A stretch of DNA of 64,000 nucleotides from NCBI GenBank assembly GCA_963762885.1, contig CAVXNH010000048.1:62001-126000 (forward strand). Direction: 5' to 3'. The notes beneath the pieces are model-generated. The model was given only the letters and a program-made list of their open reading frames with translations, searched no databases and was not told the origin of the DNA. The DNA is from JASHVB01 sp963762885. Lineage in GTDB: Bacteria; Pseudomonadota; Alphaproteobacteria; Acetobacterales; Acetobacteraceae. The translations under genes were made by a program, and so were the position numbers. This document shows positions 46,608 through 55,613 of this stretch, in pieces. Every line of letters begins with the position of its first letter. Position 1 is the first letter of the stretch.

Positions 46608-47513
46608 TCAACCGCCGCGAGCGTCCGGCGACTGCTGAGCAAGGAAATGCTCGACGATCTCCCATCCTGTTGCACGCCAGACTCCGGCGTGAGAACAGAT
46701 GTATTCAAGGGCGGCATCGAGCGCACCGATGCGATGAGGCTGTCCGGTAACAAACGGGTGCACCGCAATAGCCATCACGCGTGGCACCGTTTCGCCTTCG
46801 CGGTACAACGTATCGAACTGGCGTCGCAGCATGGCCTCGAATTCGGGCACCGAGACTTTCATGTCGAAATAGGCCGGTACGTCGTTGGTTTGCACGGAGT
46901 AGGGCAGCGCGACGAGCACGGGCCTGCCGATATCGAGGAAGTACGGCTGGTCGTCATTGACCCAGTCGCACACATAGCGGATTCCGGCCTCGGCCAGATA
47001 GTCGAGCGTGTTCCAGGTTTCCGCCAGACCGGCACCGAGCCAGCCGACCGGACGCTTGCCTGAAACCGCCTCGATCCGATCGATGGTATCGCGAACCGCT
47101 TCACGCTCCTGCACCGGATCCATCTCGGTCAGGCGCAGGGCATTCGTTTGATTGTGCCCGATCCATTCCCAACCGAGCCTTGTGCCTTCCTCGATGATCT
47201 CCGGATGATGGTCGCAGACCTGGCTGTTCAGTGCGGCACTCGCGCGAATGCCATAGCGCGTCAGCACCTCCATGATCCGCCACACGCCGACCCGGTTGCC
47301 GTAGTCGCGCACCGACCAGTTGCGAACATTGGGAAGCTTCGCGTGCTCTCGCGGCACCCGTTCATTGACGTTGCCCGGCATTACATCGTCGAGTCCAAAG
47401 AACTCGACATTGGGGTTGATCCACAATGCGACCCGCGCGTCGTTCGGCCAGGACAGCCTGGGACGGCGAGTGATCGGGACGTACCGGAACGGCCCATAAC
47501 GGCGCGGTATCAC
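46608..47513 (-). CDS. Polysaccharide deacetylase family protein (PuuE-like)
   Basis: The 301-residue protein has the NodB-like distorted barrel typical of allantoinase/PuuE relatives: RVALWINPNVEFFGLDDVMP, YGNRVGVWRIMEVLTRYGIR, ASAALNSQVCDHHPEIIEEG, WEWIGHNQTNALRLTEMD and IAVHPFVTGQPHRIGALDAA. The family acts on cyclic amides, imides or N-acyl groups and is usually cytoplasmic. No signal peptide is present. It is third in the GntR-lyase-deacetylase operon, 13 bases after the lyase. Confidence 0.88.
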   Translation of the reverse strand: MIPRRYGPFRYVPITRRPRLSWPNDARVALWINPNVEFFGLDDVMPGNVNERVPREHAKLPNVRNWSVRDYGNRVGVWRIMEVLTRYGIRASAALNSQVCDHHPEIIEEGTRLGWEWIGHNQTNALRLTEMDPVQEREAVRDTIDRIEAVSGKRPVGWLGAGLAETWNTLDYLAEAGIRYVCDWVNDDQPYFLDIGRPVLVALPYSVQTNDVPAYFDMKVSVPEFEAMLRRQFDTLYREGETVPRVMAIAVHPFVTGQPHRIGALDAALEYICSHAGVWRATGWEIVEHFLAQQSPDARGG

Positions 47514-47526
47514 AGTGCTCTGCTCC

Positions 47527-48492
47527 TTAGTTCTGCCGGATCACATAATCGCGCTCGTCGACCCCATATTTCCGTTCCAACTGTTCCCCCGAAAGCAACT
47601 CCTGCTCCAGTTGATTGATGCGGCGATAACCGACCAGGTTGGTAAGTTCCTCCATGTCGATCAGCAGGTCGGGGCGATCCGCCGCTTCACCTGTTTCAAT
47701 GCAGTTGAGCATGACCTGGAGCGCCTTCTTCATCCCCATCAGCGCGGAACCGGACATCATCCGAGGACAGGCGACGCGGGCAACTCCAAGTTCCTTGAGC
47801 CGGCGCAGCGGAATGAGCGGTGTCGTCGGACGGTTGCGCACCCCGAACCCCATGCCGATATTGACAGGCACATCGCCGGCCGCCTCGACCAGCCTGGCAA
47901 TTTCGTCTTCGTCATGCACTGCGTCCGGATAGATCATGTCGGCGCCGGCCGCGACGTACTCCTTGACGCGTTTGACTGTCGCGTCGATGCCCTCAACCGC
48001 AATCGCGTCAGTGCGCGCGTTCAGGATGAAGTCCGGGTCCTTCTTGGCCTTCAGCGCAGCCTCGATCTTCAGCGTCATCTCTCGTGTCTCGATCAATTCC
48101 TTGCCGCGCATATGGCCGCAGCGCTTCGGCGCAAGCTGATCTTCGACGTTGATACCGACGATCCCGGCTTCCTCGAAATACTGCACCACGTGGTAGACGC
48201 TCACGGCGTTGCCATAACCGGTATCAGCATCCGCCATGAATGGAATCGAGATGGTCCGCGCGACATGGCGGCAGGCATCGACATTCTCGCGCAACGACAA
48301 CAAGCCGATATCCGGCTGGCCGATCAGCGAGTTGGACAGAGCCGAACCCGACATCGCCGCGCATTTGAAGCCCATCGCCTCGACGATCAGCGCACTGTAG
48401 CAGTCGAAGACCCCTGGAGAGACCAGCGGCCTCGAGTCGCGCAGCAATTGCCGCATGCGTGCCGCCTTGGTCATGCTTGTCGCCGCTTCCAT
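47527..48492 (-). CDS. Isocitrate lyase/PEP mutase family lyase, PrpB-like
   Basis: The 321-residue TIM barrel has the metal site FMADADTGYGN (D88, D90) and the catalytic loop KRCGH (123-127), the Cys-containing motif of isocitrate and methylisocitrate lyases. NVEDQLAPKRCGHMRGKELI and FILNARTDAIAVEGIDATVK complete the pattern. It should cleave a C-C bond in a 2-hydroxy di- or tricarboxylate. 2,3-dimethylmalate lyase and methylisocitrate lyase are the nearest known functions. The start at 48492 lies one base after the GntR stop. Confidence 0.9.
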   Translation of the reverse strand: MEAATSMTKAARMRQLLRDSRPLVSPGVFDCYSALIVEAMGFKCAAMSGSALSNSLIGQPDIGLLSLRENVDACRHVARTISIPFMADADTGYGNAVSVYHVVQYFEEAGIVGINVEDQLAPKRCGHMRGKELIETREMTLKIEAALKAKKDPDFILNARTDAIAVEGIDATVKRVKEYVAAGADMIYPDAVHDEDEIARLVEAAGDVPVNIGMGFGVRNRPTTPLIPLRRLKELGVARVACPRMMSGSALMGMKKALQVMLNCIETGEAADRPDLLIDMEELTNLVGYRRINQLEQELLSGEQLERKYGVDERDYVIRQN

Positions 48493-48493
48493 G

Positions 48494-49255
48494 TCAGGGC
48501 TCCTTTTCGTTGAGCTTTGGGTTGGTGCGTCCTCGTGGGGGCTGCCAGATAACTTCCGCGACATACTGATACCGGCCTTCACGGAAGTAATTGTGCGTCC
48601 AGCGGATTGGCCGACCATCGTCGAGCTTCACCGCGGAGCGCACGTGCAGCATCGGATCGGTCAATCCGATCCCCAGCAGGCGGGCGAGGAACTTGTCTGC
48701 ACGCGCGACACTGATCGTATGGTCGCTGTGCTTTTGCATCACGCCAAACTTCTCCCACAACGCCTCGTGCAGCGGCTTGCCGAGCGCGGCCCTGCTAAGC
48801 GCCGGCGCATACTCCAGCGGCAGATAGGAGATGACGACCGACAGCGGTTCATTCTTCAGGTGGTGAACTCGCACGATCCGGCAGACCTGGGTGCCCGCCG
48901 CAATGCCGAAGAAACCGGCAGCGTCAGCCGGTGCCGCAACTTTTTCTGAGGAGAGCACGCGAGACTTCGTGCCGAGGCCTGCATGCAGGGGATCACCGGA
49001 AGAGGCGACGAGGGTTGGCATCTCCGGCGTGCGCACGAAGCGTGTTCCAACGCCGCGCCGGCTTTGCAGCAACTGCTGCTGCTTCAACACGTTCAGGGCC
49101 TGCCGGATGGTGTTGCGGCTGACACCGAATTCGGCGGTCAACGCGACTTCCGACGGCAGGTCCAGCCCGACCAGCATCCCGGACTGCGCCCGGGCCAACA
49201 GGACCTGGGCGATCTGGCGGTACAGCGGGATCGTGGTGTTGAAGGGCAGTTGCAT
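48494..49255 (-). CDS. GntR family regulator (HutC/UTRA subfamily)
   Basis: The 253-residue protein has the N-terminal winged helix (TIPLYRQIAQVLLARAQSGM, PSEVALTAEFGVSRNTIRQA). The UTRA ligand domain follows (AAGTQVCRIVRVHHLKNEPL, SVVISYLPLEYAPALSR). It starts 8 bases from a tatgtacata palindrome and faces the tctCBA operon divergently. It likely represses both transcripts until a pathway metabolite binds the UTRA domain. Confidence 0.92.
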   Translation of the reverse strand: MQLPFNTTIPLYRQIAQVLLARAQSGMLVGLDLPSEVALTAEFGVSRNTIRQALNVLKQQQLLQSRRGVGTRFVRTPEMPTLVASSGDPLHAGLGTKSRVLSSEKVAAPADAAGFFGIAAGTQVCRIVRVHHLKNEPLSVVISYLPLEYAPALSRAALGKPLHEALWEKFGVMQKHSDHTISVARADKFLARLLGIGLTDPMLHVRSAVKLDDGRPIRWTHNYFREGRYQYVAEVIWQPPRGRTNPKLNEKEP

Positions 49256-49262
49256 TTGTGCT

Positions 49263-49272
49263 TATGTACATA
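49263..49272. promoter_or_regulatory. Probable GntR/HutC operator palindrome
   Basis: tatgtacata is a perfect 10-bp palindrome, extended weakly by flanking bases. It agrees with the GT-N-TA-N-AC pattern of GntR-family sites and lies between the gntR start and the divergent operon. Confidence 0.6.
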
Positions 49273-49336
49273 CAATAGGGCTGCCGGTTTCGGCAAGCGC
49301 GGGGGCGCATGCCGGTGGACGGCCGACGAGAGGAGA

Positions 49337-49441
49337 ATGATCTTGCGGTCTGTCGAAGGTATTCCGGTGATCGACGTCAGCCCGCTATGGAATGGCACCG
49401 CTTCCGGTGTGACCGAGGTAGCGAAGCGGATTCGAACCCGC
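49337..49441 (+). pseudogene. 5' remnant of an isopenicillin N synthase-like 2OG/Fe(II) oxygenase
   Basis: ATG 49337 (gagaggag before it) encodes MILRSVEGIPVIDVSPLWNG and then TASGVTEVAKRIR. IPVIDVSPL is the usual N-terminus of isopenicillin-N-synthase-family oxygenases. The similarity then stops and the same frame runs into the TctC signal peptide. Only about 35 residues remain, so this looks like a deletion or recombination junction. As written, TctC could be translated with this extension. Confidence 0.6.
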
Positions 49442-50410
49442 ATGCCTCGCTTGCTTCGGCGATTTGGCTTCGCTTTCATTGCGTTTTGGCTTGCGATCGC
49501 GCCTGGGTGGGCGGCCTATCCGGATCATCCCATCAAGGTCATCCTTGGTTTTGGTGCGGGAGGCGGGGCGGACATTCTGCTGCGCAAGATCATCCCGTAT
49601 GTCTCAGCGAAACTCGGCAAGCCGATCATCGTCGAGTACAAGCTTGGCGCCGGCGGCAATCTTGCTTTCGGTACGGTGGCGCATGCGGCGCCTGACGGCT
49701 ACACGCTGCTGATGGGCTCGCCAGGATTGATTGTTAATCCCTTCATTTATGCCGACTTACCGTTCGACCTGGAGCGCGACTTTGCGCCGATCAGCCTGGT
49801 TGGGACAGTGCCGGCGGTTCTGGTGGTCAGCCCCTCGCTCCCGGTCAAATCCGTGCGCGACCTGGTGACGTTGGCAAAATCCAAACCCGGGAAACTCACG
49901 TTCTCATCGTCGGGCATTGGTTCCTCACTGCACCTGGATGGCGAGTTGTTCAAGGACGTCGCCGGCATCGACATCCTGCATGTGCCCTACCAAGGCGGGG
50001 CGCCGGCGATGACCGACGTTGTCGGCGGGCAGGTGGACATGATGTTCAATGTCATCCCGTCGGCCCTGCCGCTGATCCAGGGCGGCCAGTTGCACGCCTT
50101 GGTGGTGACAAGTGAGACACGCTCGGCGTCGTTGCCCGATGTGCCGACGATGCAGGAGGCCGGTTATCCTGGCGCGACGGCGGTGACCTGGAACGGATTG
50201 TTGGCACCCGCGAAGACCCCGCCAGCGATCATTCAACAGCTCAACCAGGCGATCGTGGAGTCATTGAATACACCGGAGGCCAGGCAGGATTTGGCAAAGA
50301 TTGGCCAGGATCTCGTCACCGATACGCCGGAACAATTCGCCGCCTTCCTGCGCGCGGAGCGAGAAAAATGGACCGTCGTTGTCAAGGACGCGAACCTGAA
50401 GCCGCAATGA
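49442..50410 (+). CDS. tctC: Tripartite tricarboxylate transporter binding protein (Bug/TctC family)
   Basis: MPRLLRRFGFAFIAFWLAIA and GWAAYPDHPIKVILGF mark a Sec signal peptide and mature start of a Bug protein (322 residues). Family landmarks are GAGGGADILLRKIIPYVSAK, LGKPIIVEYKLGAGGNLAFG, APDGYTLLMG, HVPYQGGAPAMTDVVGGQVD and GYPGATAVTWNGLLAPAKTP. It captures a carboxylate in the periplasm for TctAB. No ribosome site precedes ATG 49442, so initiation at 49337 with a 35-residue extension is the alternative. It is first of tctC-tctB-tctA. Confidence 0.88.
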   Translation: MPRLLRRFGFAFIAFWLAIAPGWAAYPDHPIKVILGFGAGGGADILLRKIIPYVSAKLGKPIIVEYKLGAGGNLAFGTVAHAAPDGYTLLMGSPGLIVNPFIYADLPFDLERDFAPISLVGTVPAVLVVSPSLPVKSVRDLVTLAKSKPGKLTFSSSGIGSSLHLDGELFKDVAGIDILHVPYQGGAPAMTDVVGGQVDMMFNVIPSALPLIQGGQLHALVVTSETRSASLPDVPTMQEAGYPGATAVTWNGLLAPAKTPPAIIQQLNQAIVESLNTPEARQDLAKIGQDLVTDTPEQFAAFLRAEREKWTVVVKDANLKPQ

Positions 50411-50476
50411 GCCCATTACATTGCATGCCCTATGCGGGTGCGGGCCGGCGCGCTCGCGCCAGCTAAGGCACAGGCG

Positions 50477-50949
50477 ATGCACCACCTGCGTAAATTGCCA
50501 AAGGACGTCTGGGGCGGCGGGTTGATGGTGGCGATCGGCGGCGGGGTCGTATCGCAGACCGGCTTGAACTATCCCATCGGCACGTTGCAAAGGATGGGGC
50601 CGGGTTACGTTCCGCTGGTATTGGCATAATCCTGATTACCACCGGCCTGTACATCGCCGGCAAGGCCTTCGTCACGGGTCCGGGCCGCGTCGTAGTGCAG
50701 GCTCACCCGCCGCAGTGGCGAGCGTGGGCGTTGATCTCGCTCGGCATAGCCGGCTTTGTTGGCGCGGCCAATTATCTCGGGTTGGTCGCGGCGGCCTTCA
50801 CGGTAGTGTTCATCGCGGCACTCGGCGATCGTGGCAATTCGTGGCGAAGCGCCGCGTTGCTGGCGCTCGGCATCGTCGTTGTCGCGGTGGTCGTGTTCTG
50901 GTGGGGCTTGCAGGTGCAACTGCCGTTGTTGCGGTCGCCGCTGTCGTGA
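50477..50949 (+). CDS. tctB: Tripartite tricarboxylate transporter small membrane subunit TctB (frameshifted)
   Basis: The N-terminus LPKDVWGGGLMVAIGGG and YPIGTLQRMGPGYVPLVL is typical TctB. A missing base near 50624 (ttggcataat) stops the frame early. Restoring it continues ILITTGLYIAGKAFV and three further membrane segments (ALISLGIAGFVGAANYLGLV, AAFTVVFIAAL, ALGIVVVAVVVFWWGLQV) to 50949, 157 residues. It overlaps the tctA start by 4 bases. Confidence 0.8.
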
Positions 50950-52490
50950 CGGGCACGGCCCTCAGCGATTTGTGGTTCGGATTCGGAGTCGCTCTCGAAC
51001 CACAAAATCTGATGTGGTCGTTCTTCGGGGTGCTGATCGGCAACCTGATTGGCGTGCTGCCCGGCATGGGCGCGTTGTCGGCGATCTCCATCCTGCTGCC
51101 GCTCACCTACACGCTGCATCCGGTGCCGGCCGTGCTGATGCTGGCGGGAATTTACTACGGGTCGCAATATGGTGGGGCCATCGGCGCCATTCTGTTGAAC
51201 CTCCCGTCGCATCCGCCGCATGCAATTACCTGTCTTGACGGCTATCCGATGACCCGCCAGGGCCGTGGCGGCACTGCGCTCGGCATCGCGATGATCGCGT
51301 CGTTGTTCGCGGCCTCGGTCGGAATCATCGTGATGATCTTTGCCTCGCCCCTGCTGGTGCAGATCGCCTTCAAGTTCGGACCGAGCGAGATCTTTTCGAT
51401 CATGCTGCTGGGCCTGCTGGCTGGCGCGACGATGTCGCGCGGTTCGCCGCCAAGGGCATTGCGATGACGACGTTCGGATTGCTGCTGGGCGTGGTCGGCA
51501 CCGACGTCAATAGCGGGGCGCGGCGCTTCACGTTCGGCTTCGAGCAATTGTCGGATCGGATCGAACTCGTGGCGCTGGCCATGGGTTTGTTTGGCGTGGC
51601 CGATTTCCTGATCAATGTGAACCGGCTCGATGTCGTTGGCCACAAGGTCAAGGTACGCTTACGCGACATGCGTCCCAGTCTGGCGGAACTGAAGCAGGCG
51701 TTCATGCCGATGGTCCGGGGCACAATAATCGGCACCCTGTTCGGGGCGCTGCCTGGAACCGGCCCCACCATCACCACCTTTGTCGCCTATGCGGTAGAGA
51801 CAAAGTTGGCGAAAGACCCCTCGCGCTTTGGCCACGGAGCGTTGGAGGGTGTCGCAAGTCCGGAAGCTGCCTCGCATTCAAAGACGCAGGTCGACTTCAT
51901 CCCAACCATGACTCTTGGTATTCCCGGCGACGCGGTGATGGCGTTATTGCTCGGGGCGCTGATGATCCAGGGGCTGCAACCCGGACCGCAGTTGATCAGC
52001 CAGCATGCCGACGTCTTCTGGGGATTGATCGCCAGCTTCTGGATCGGCAACGTCCTGTTGTTCTTGCTGAACGTACCCCTGATCGGTATCTGGGTGCAAG
52101 CTGCTGCGCGTGCCATACCGCTTCATGTACCCCGCCGCCCTGTTCTTTATTTCGATCGGTGTTTACAGCACGAACGACAGTCTGTTCGAGGTTGGCGAGG
52201 TCCTGGTCTTTGGCATCGCCGGTGCCATTTTGATGGCATTGGAATTTCCTATAGCAACGATTCTCTTGGGCTATATACTGGGTCCCCTGGTCGAGGAGAA
52301 CTTCCGCCGGGCGTTGCTGCTGTCGCACGGCGATCTGCGCATTTTCGTCGAGCGACCGATCAGCGCCGTCTTCATTGGCGGCTGCGTCCTGCTGGTGACG
52401 CTACAGATCGTATTTGCGCTGACCCGGTCTCGCAGGAAGGGCATTGACGCCCTGGAGCATGCCGGTGCTCCGTCTGTTGCACCGGATTAG
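50946..52490 (+). CDS. tctA: Tripartite tricarboxylate transporter large membrane subunit TctA (two frameshifts)
   Basis: GTG 50946 leads to LMWSFFGVLIGNLIGVLPGM, then GIYYGSQYGGAIGAILLNLP and GYPMTRQGRGGTALGIAMIA. A base is missing near 51448. The next frame carries GTIIGTLFGALPGTGPTITT, FGHGALEGVASPEAA and TMTLGIPGDAVMALLLGALM. An extra C at about 52097 shifts again to VPYRFMYPAALFFISIGVYS through the end. The indels cancel, giving 514 residues, normal for TctA. It is the multi-helix sodium- or proton-coupled carboxylate channel. Confidence 0.85.
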
Positions 52491-52528
52491 CCCGGCAACG
52501 GAGTCGATAATAGGAAGGAACTTCGGAC

Positions 52529-53902
52529 GTGGGCAGACAAATCGAAGAATTGGCGAGATTCGTTGCGGAAACGCGGTGGGATGATGTGCCCGCGGCGGTT
52601 CAGCATCACACCAAGCTCGTGGTGCTCGACACGTTGGGCGTCATTCTCGCAGGGGCCGAGCGGCCCGAAGTGCGGCGGTTGACGATGCAGCTTGGAACTG
52701 GAACCGGAGCGACGGTTTTCTGTCCCGGCTGGCCAACGCATGATCCGCGCACTGCGGCGTTGTTGAACGGCATTGCCGGCCGGTCTGTCGAGCTATGCGA
52801 GGGGCTGCGTTTTGTTTCCGGCCAGGCCGCGATGCAGGTGCTGCCCGGGGTGCTTGCAGTGGGCGAAGCCACGCGACGATCGGGCCGCGAGATGCTGACG
52901 ACCTTGCTCGTCGGCTATGATGTCGTGGCCCGGTTGGCAGGCGGTTTCACGCCAAGGCCCTTGGCCCACCAGAACGGACAGGTGTCGCTGGTGGCCGCTG
53001 CTGCCGCGGGCGCTCGTCTGCGCGGCCTCGATGCGGCTGGCATCAGCCGTTCCATGCGGATCGCGACAACCCTGGTTCTGACACCGAGCTACACGAATGC
53101 GGTCGCGGGAGCCACTGCGCTGAATGTCGCCGGTGGCATGAGTGGCTTCGCCGCCGCACTTGCTCCCGAGCTGGCGCTTGCCGGATTTGAGGCAGAGGCG
53201 GACGCCGTAGAGCATGCGTTCAGTCAGCTCGTAGGCGATGGGTTCCAGCCGGACCGGCTGACAGACGAACTTGGCAGCACCTGGCACATCATGCGCAACT
53301 ATTTTCGCCTCTATGCCTGCTGCAATCCGATTCATCCGGCGCTGGATTGCCTGGCCGGCATACTGGCCGATATGCGGCCCAAGCCAGAGGACATCGCCCG
53401 TATCGACATCTCGACATACCGGTTCGCTGCCGTCATGCGTAATCCTGATCCGACGAATTTCTTCGCCTCCAAATATTCGCTGCCGCACGCGGCCGCCACC
53501 ATGGCCGTACGCGGGCGGCTCAATCATGCATCCCTGGATGACGGGGCGCTTGATGACCCGACGATTGCCGCGCTCCGTCACCGTGTCACCGTCACGGAAG
53601 ATCCCGCGATGAGCGCGGTCGCGCCACGCCTTCGACCGGCACGAGTAACGGTTGTGCTGACCGATGGCCGTCAGGGCACCCACGCTTGCGAGAGTCATCG
53701 GGGAGACTTCCAGGACCCATTCGCTGAAGCCGAGCTGCGCGACAAATTCCGCGAGCTGGCGGGCGGTGCACTTACGTCCGAAGGCATTCATCTGGTTGAT
53801 CAAGCAGTGGACAATTGCGAAAACTGGGACAATGTGGGTGCACTGACGGCGCTTTTTCGGAGGTATGGCAGGCAGACCTCGACGATTTCCCAGGTTCTTT
53901 AG
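52529..53902 (+). CDS. MmgE/PrpD family protein, second copy
   Basis: The 457-residue protein starts at GTG 52529 behind aggaagg, 38 bases after tctA. It reads IEELARFVAETRWDDVPAAV, HHTKLVVLDTLGVILAGAER, AALLNGIAGRSVELCEGLRF (active-site loop, with the usual HxxDxD altered to VELCEG), and RLYACCNPIHPALDCLAGIL. The fold is that of PrpD dehydratases or isomerases; the changed loop suggests different chemistry. It lies downstream of the TctCBA importer and opposite a PrpB-like lyase, consistent with a citrate-like substrate. Confidence 0.88.
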   Translation: MGRQIEELARFVAETRWDDVPAAVQHHTKLVVLDTLGVILAGAERPEVRRLTMQLGTGTGATVFCPGWPTHDPRTAALLNGIAGRSVELCEGLRFVSGQAAMQVLPGVLAVGEATRRSGREMLTTLLVGYDVVARLAGGFTPRPLAHQNGQVSLVAAAAAGARLRGLDAAGISRSMRIATTLVLTPSYTNAVAGATALNVAGGMSGFAAALAPELALAGFEAEADAVEHAFSQLVGDGFQPDRLTDELGSTWHIMRNYFRLYACCNPIHPALDCLAGILADMRPKPEDIARIDISTYRFAAVMRNPDPTNFFASKYSLPHAAATMAVRGRLNHASLDDGALDDPTIAALRHRVTVTEDPAMSAVAPRLRPARVTVVLTDGRQGTHACESHRGDFQDPFAEAELRDKFRELAGGALTSEGIHLVDQAVDNCENWDNVGALTALFRRYGRQTSTISQVL

Positions 53903-54140
53903 GTCATGCATAGCATCAAGGAACCATGCCGGACACGCTCTGCCGACCTTCGCTTCGCTCGGGGCCGGTCTGACGAGCTGCCGCAATGCGCGCAAGACTG
54001 CTACACAGTCCACTGATCAAGAGGAGGCCAATCGCCGAAATGTCCTGCCATGGAACAGCCACCCGCGGCGCCGGACGCCGGACTCCAAGCAGGGCAGTCT
54101 TGCAGAAAGTCACAGCGATACGCACACGGGAGGGCCGGTG

Positions 54141-55325
54141 ATGTCTGGCAAAACGGCTGGTCCGCTCGACGGGGTCAAGGTTCTGGACCTGTGCAGCTAT
54201 CTCGCCGGGCCCTATGGCTGCACGCTGCTGGCCGACCTCGGCGCTGACGTGATCAAGATTGAATCACCTCAGGGCGACATGCTGCGCCAGTTTCCGTCTA
54301 GCCTGGCCGGGGAGAGCAGGTTCTTTCTCGGCACTAACCGGGGAAAGCGCGCACTGGCGCTTGATCTGAAACAGCAGGAGGGGTTGGCCGTCTTGCACCG
54401 CATGGTGGCCAGTGCAGATGTGTTGGTCGAGAATTTTCGTCCTTCGGTGCCGGCGCGCCTCGGGATCGACTATCCACGGCTGCGGGCAATCAACCCGCGC
54501 CTCATTTATGCCGGCCTGACGGGCTACGGCGATACGGGGCCGCTGAGTGAGAAGGGCGGCTTCGACCAGGTTCTACAGTGCCTGAGCGGCATGGCGGTAT
54601 TCCAGGGCAGTGGGGCCGACAGACCGCAACTTGTGCTTGGGTCGGTACTCGACTACTTCACCTCGGCATTGCTCGCCTATGGCGTCACCGCCGCGCTGTT
54701 TCAGCGCGAGCGCAGCGGTACCGGGCAATACCTCAGTCTTTCGCTGTTGCGTAGCGCGCTAACGATCCAGGCCGGCCGCTTTGTCTGGGCCGACAGCGAA
54801 GACCGGGATGTCGCACGTGACTCCGGCGCCGGTGGGCTGACCGGTATCCATCCGACGAAGAGCGGCGCCCTCTACATCTCGGTACATTCCAATCATTTCT
54901 TCGCCGCATTGTGCGATCTGATCGGGCGCCCGGAGCTGGCGAACGACCCGCGTTGCGCGACGATGCGCAGCCGCGCCGAACATGCCGCCGAATTGGTGCC
55001 GGAAGTGCGCGCCGCTCTTGCCAAACGAACCGCGCTCGAGTGGGAGGAGATTTTCGGCGATCAGGTGCCTTGTGCGGCGGTTCGACCGATTGAGGACATG
55101 TTCGACCATCCACAGGTTCTTGCCGAGGGGTTAGTGACCACACTCGATCACAAGGTGGTCGGCCGCTATCGAACGATGACAAAGCCAGTCAAGTTCTCGG
55201 ACACACCCGGGCCGGCACCGACCGCGGCGCCGACATTCGGCGAGCACAGCGACGAGATCCTCTCGGCGCATGGCTACTCGGCCGACGAAATTGCCACGTT
55301 CCGTGAGCGCGGAGTCGTCCGCTGA
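54141..55325 (+). CDS. CaiB/BaiF family CoA-transferase, second copy
   Basis: The 394-residue protein starts MSGKTAGPLDGVKVLDLCSY at 54141. An upstream in-frame opening is ignored because this is the family N-terminus. Landmarks are LAGPYGCTLLADLGADVIKI, GTNRGKRALALDLKQQEGLA, ADVLVENFRPSVPARLGIDY, and GGFDQVLQCLSGMAVFQGSG, where the Asp aligns with the CoA-transferase catalytic Asp. It is of the transferase rather than the racemase type (no GHDxNY). It follows PrpD by 238 bases in the GntR-linked cluster and would charge the imported acid with CoA. Confidence 0.9.
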   Translation: MSGKTAGPLDGVKVLDLCSYLAGPYGCTLLADLGADVIKIESPQGDMLRQFPSSLAGESRFFLGTNRGKRALALDLKQQEGLAVLHRMVASADVLVENFRPSVPARLGIDYPRLRAINPRLIYAGLTGYGDTGPLSEKGGFDQVLQCLSGMAVFQGSGADRPQLVLGSVLDYFTSALLAYGVTAALFQRERSGTGQYLSLSLLRSALTIQAGRFVWADSEDRDVARDSGAGGLTGIHPTKSGALYISVHSNHFFAALCDLIGRPELANDPRCATMRSRAEHAAELVPEVRAALAKRTALEWEEIFGDQVPCAAVRPIEDMFDHPQVLAEGLVTTLDHKVVGRYRTMTKPVKFSDTPGPAPTAAPTFGEHSDEILSAHGYSADEIATFRERGVVR

Positions 55326-55613
55326 GCGCGATCTACGTTCGATGCAAGTCGGCGCCAAGCGGACCTTGAACCATTGGCCATCGGTCGTTGACCCATCCAC
55401 GCGACGCGGTGATCCATGATGCGCCTACGTGCCAACACCGTCTGACTACGGCCCCGCCTGGTTCAAAATCAAACATCCCTGAAATTTCGAAGGCGTTTCT
55501 AAAGCATCCGACGTTCGATTGAGTCCATGATCCAAGCGATTGCGCGAACACAGCAGACGACGCCTGATTCGGGGAGCAAGCGCTGCAATCTCCAGATTTC
55601 GTCGAAAGCGCTC
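55326..55613. other. Intergenic stretch between convergent genes, nothing recognised
   Basis: These 288 bases separate the CaiB/BaiF gene from the convergent isochorismatase-fold gene. I see no convincing ORF, RNA gene or long repeat. Its base composition is less GC-rich than its neighbours. Confidence 0.5.

Noticed and set aside
49418..49445. Minus-strand tRNA gene suggested by gcgggttcgaatccgc
   Set aside because: The T-arm-like piece has no matching acceptor, anticodon or D arm nearby, and it lies in coding sequence.
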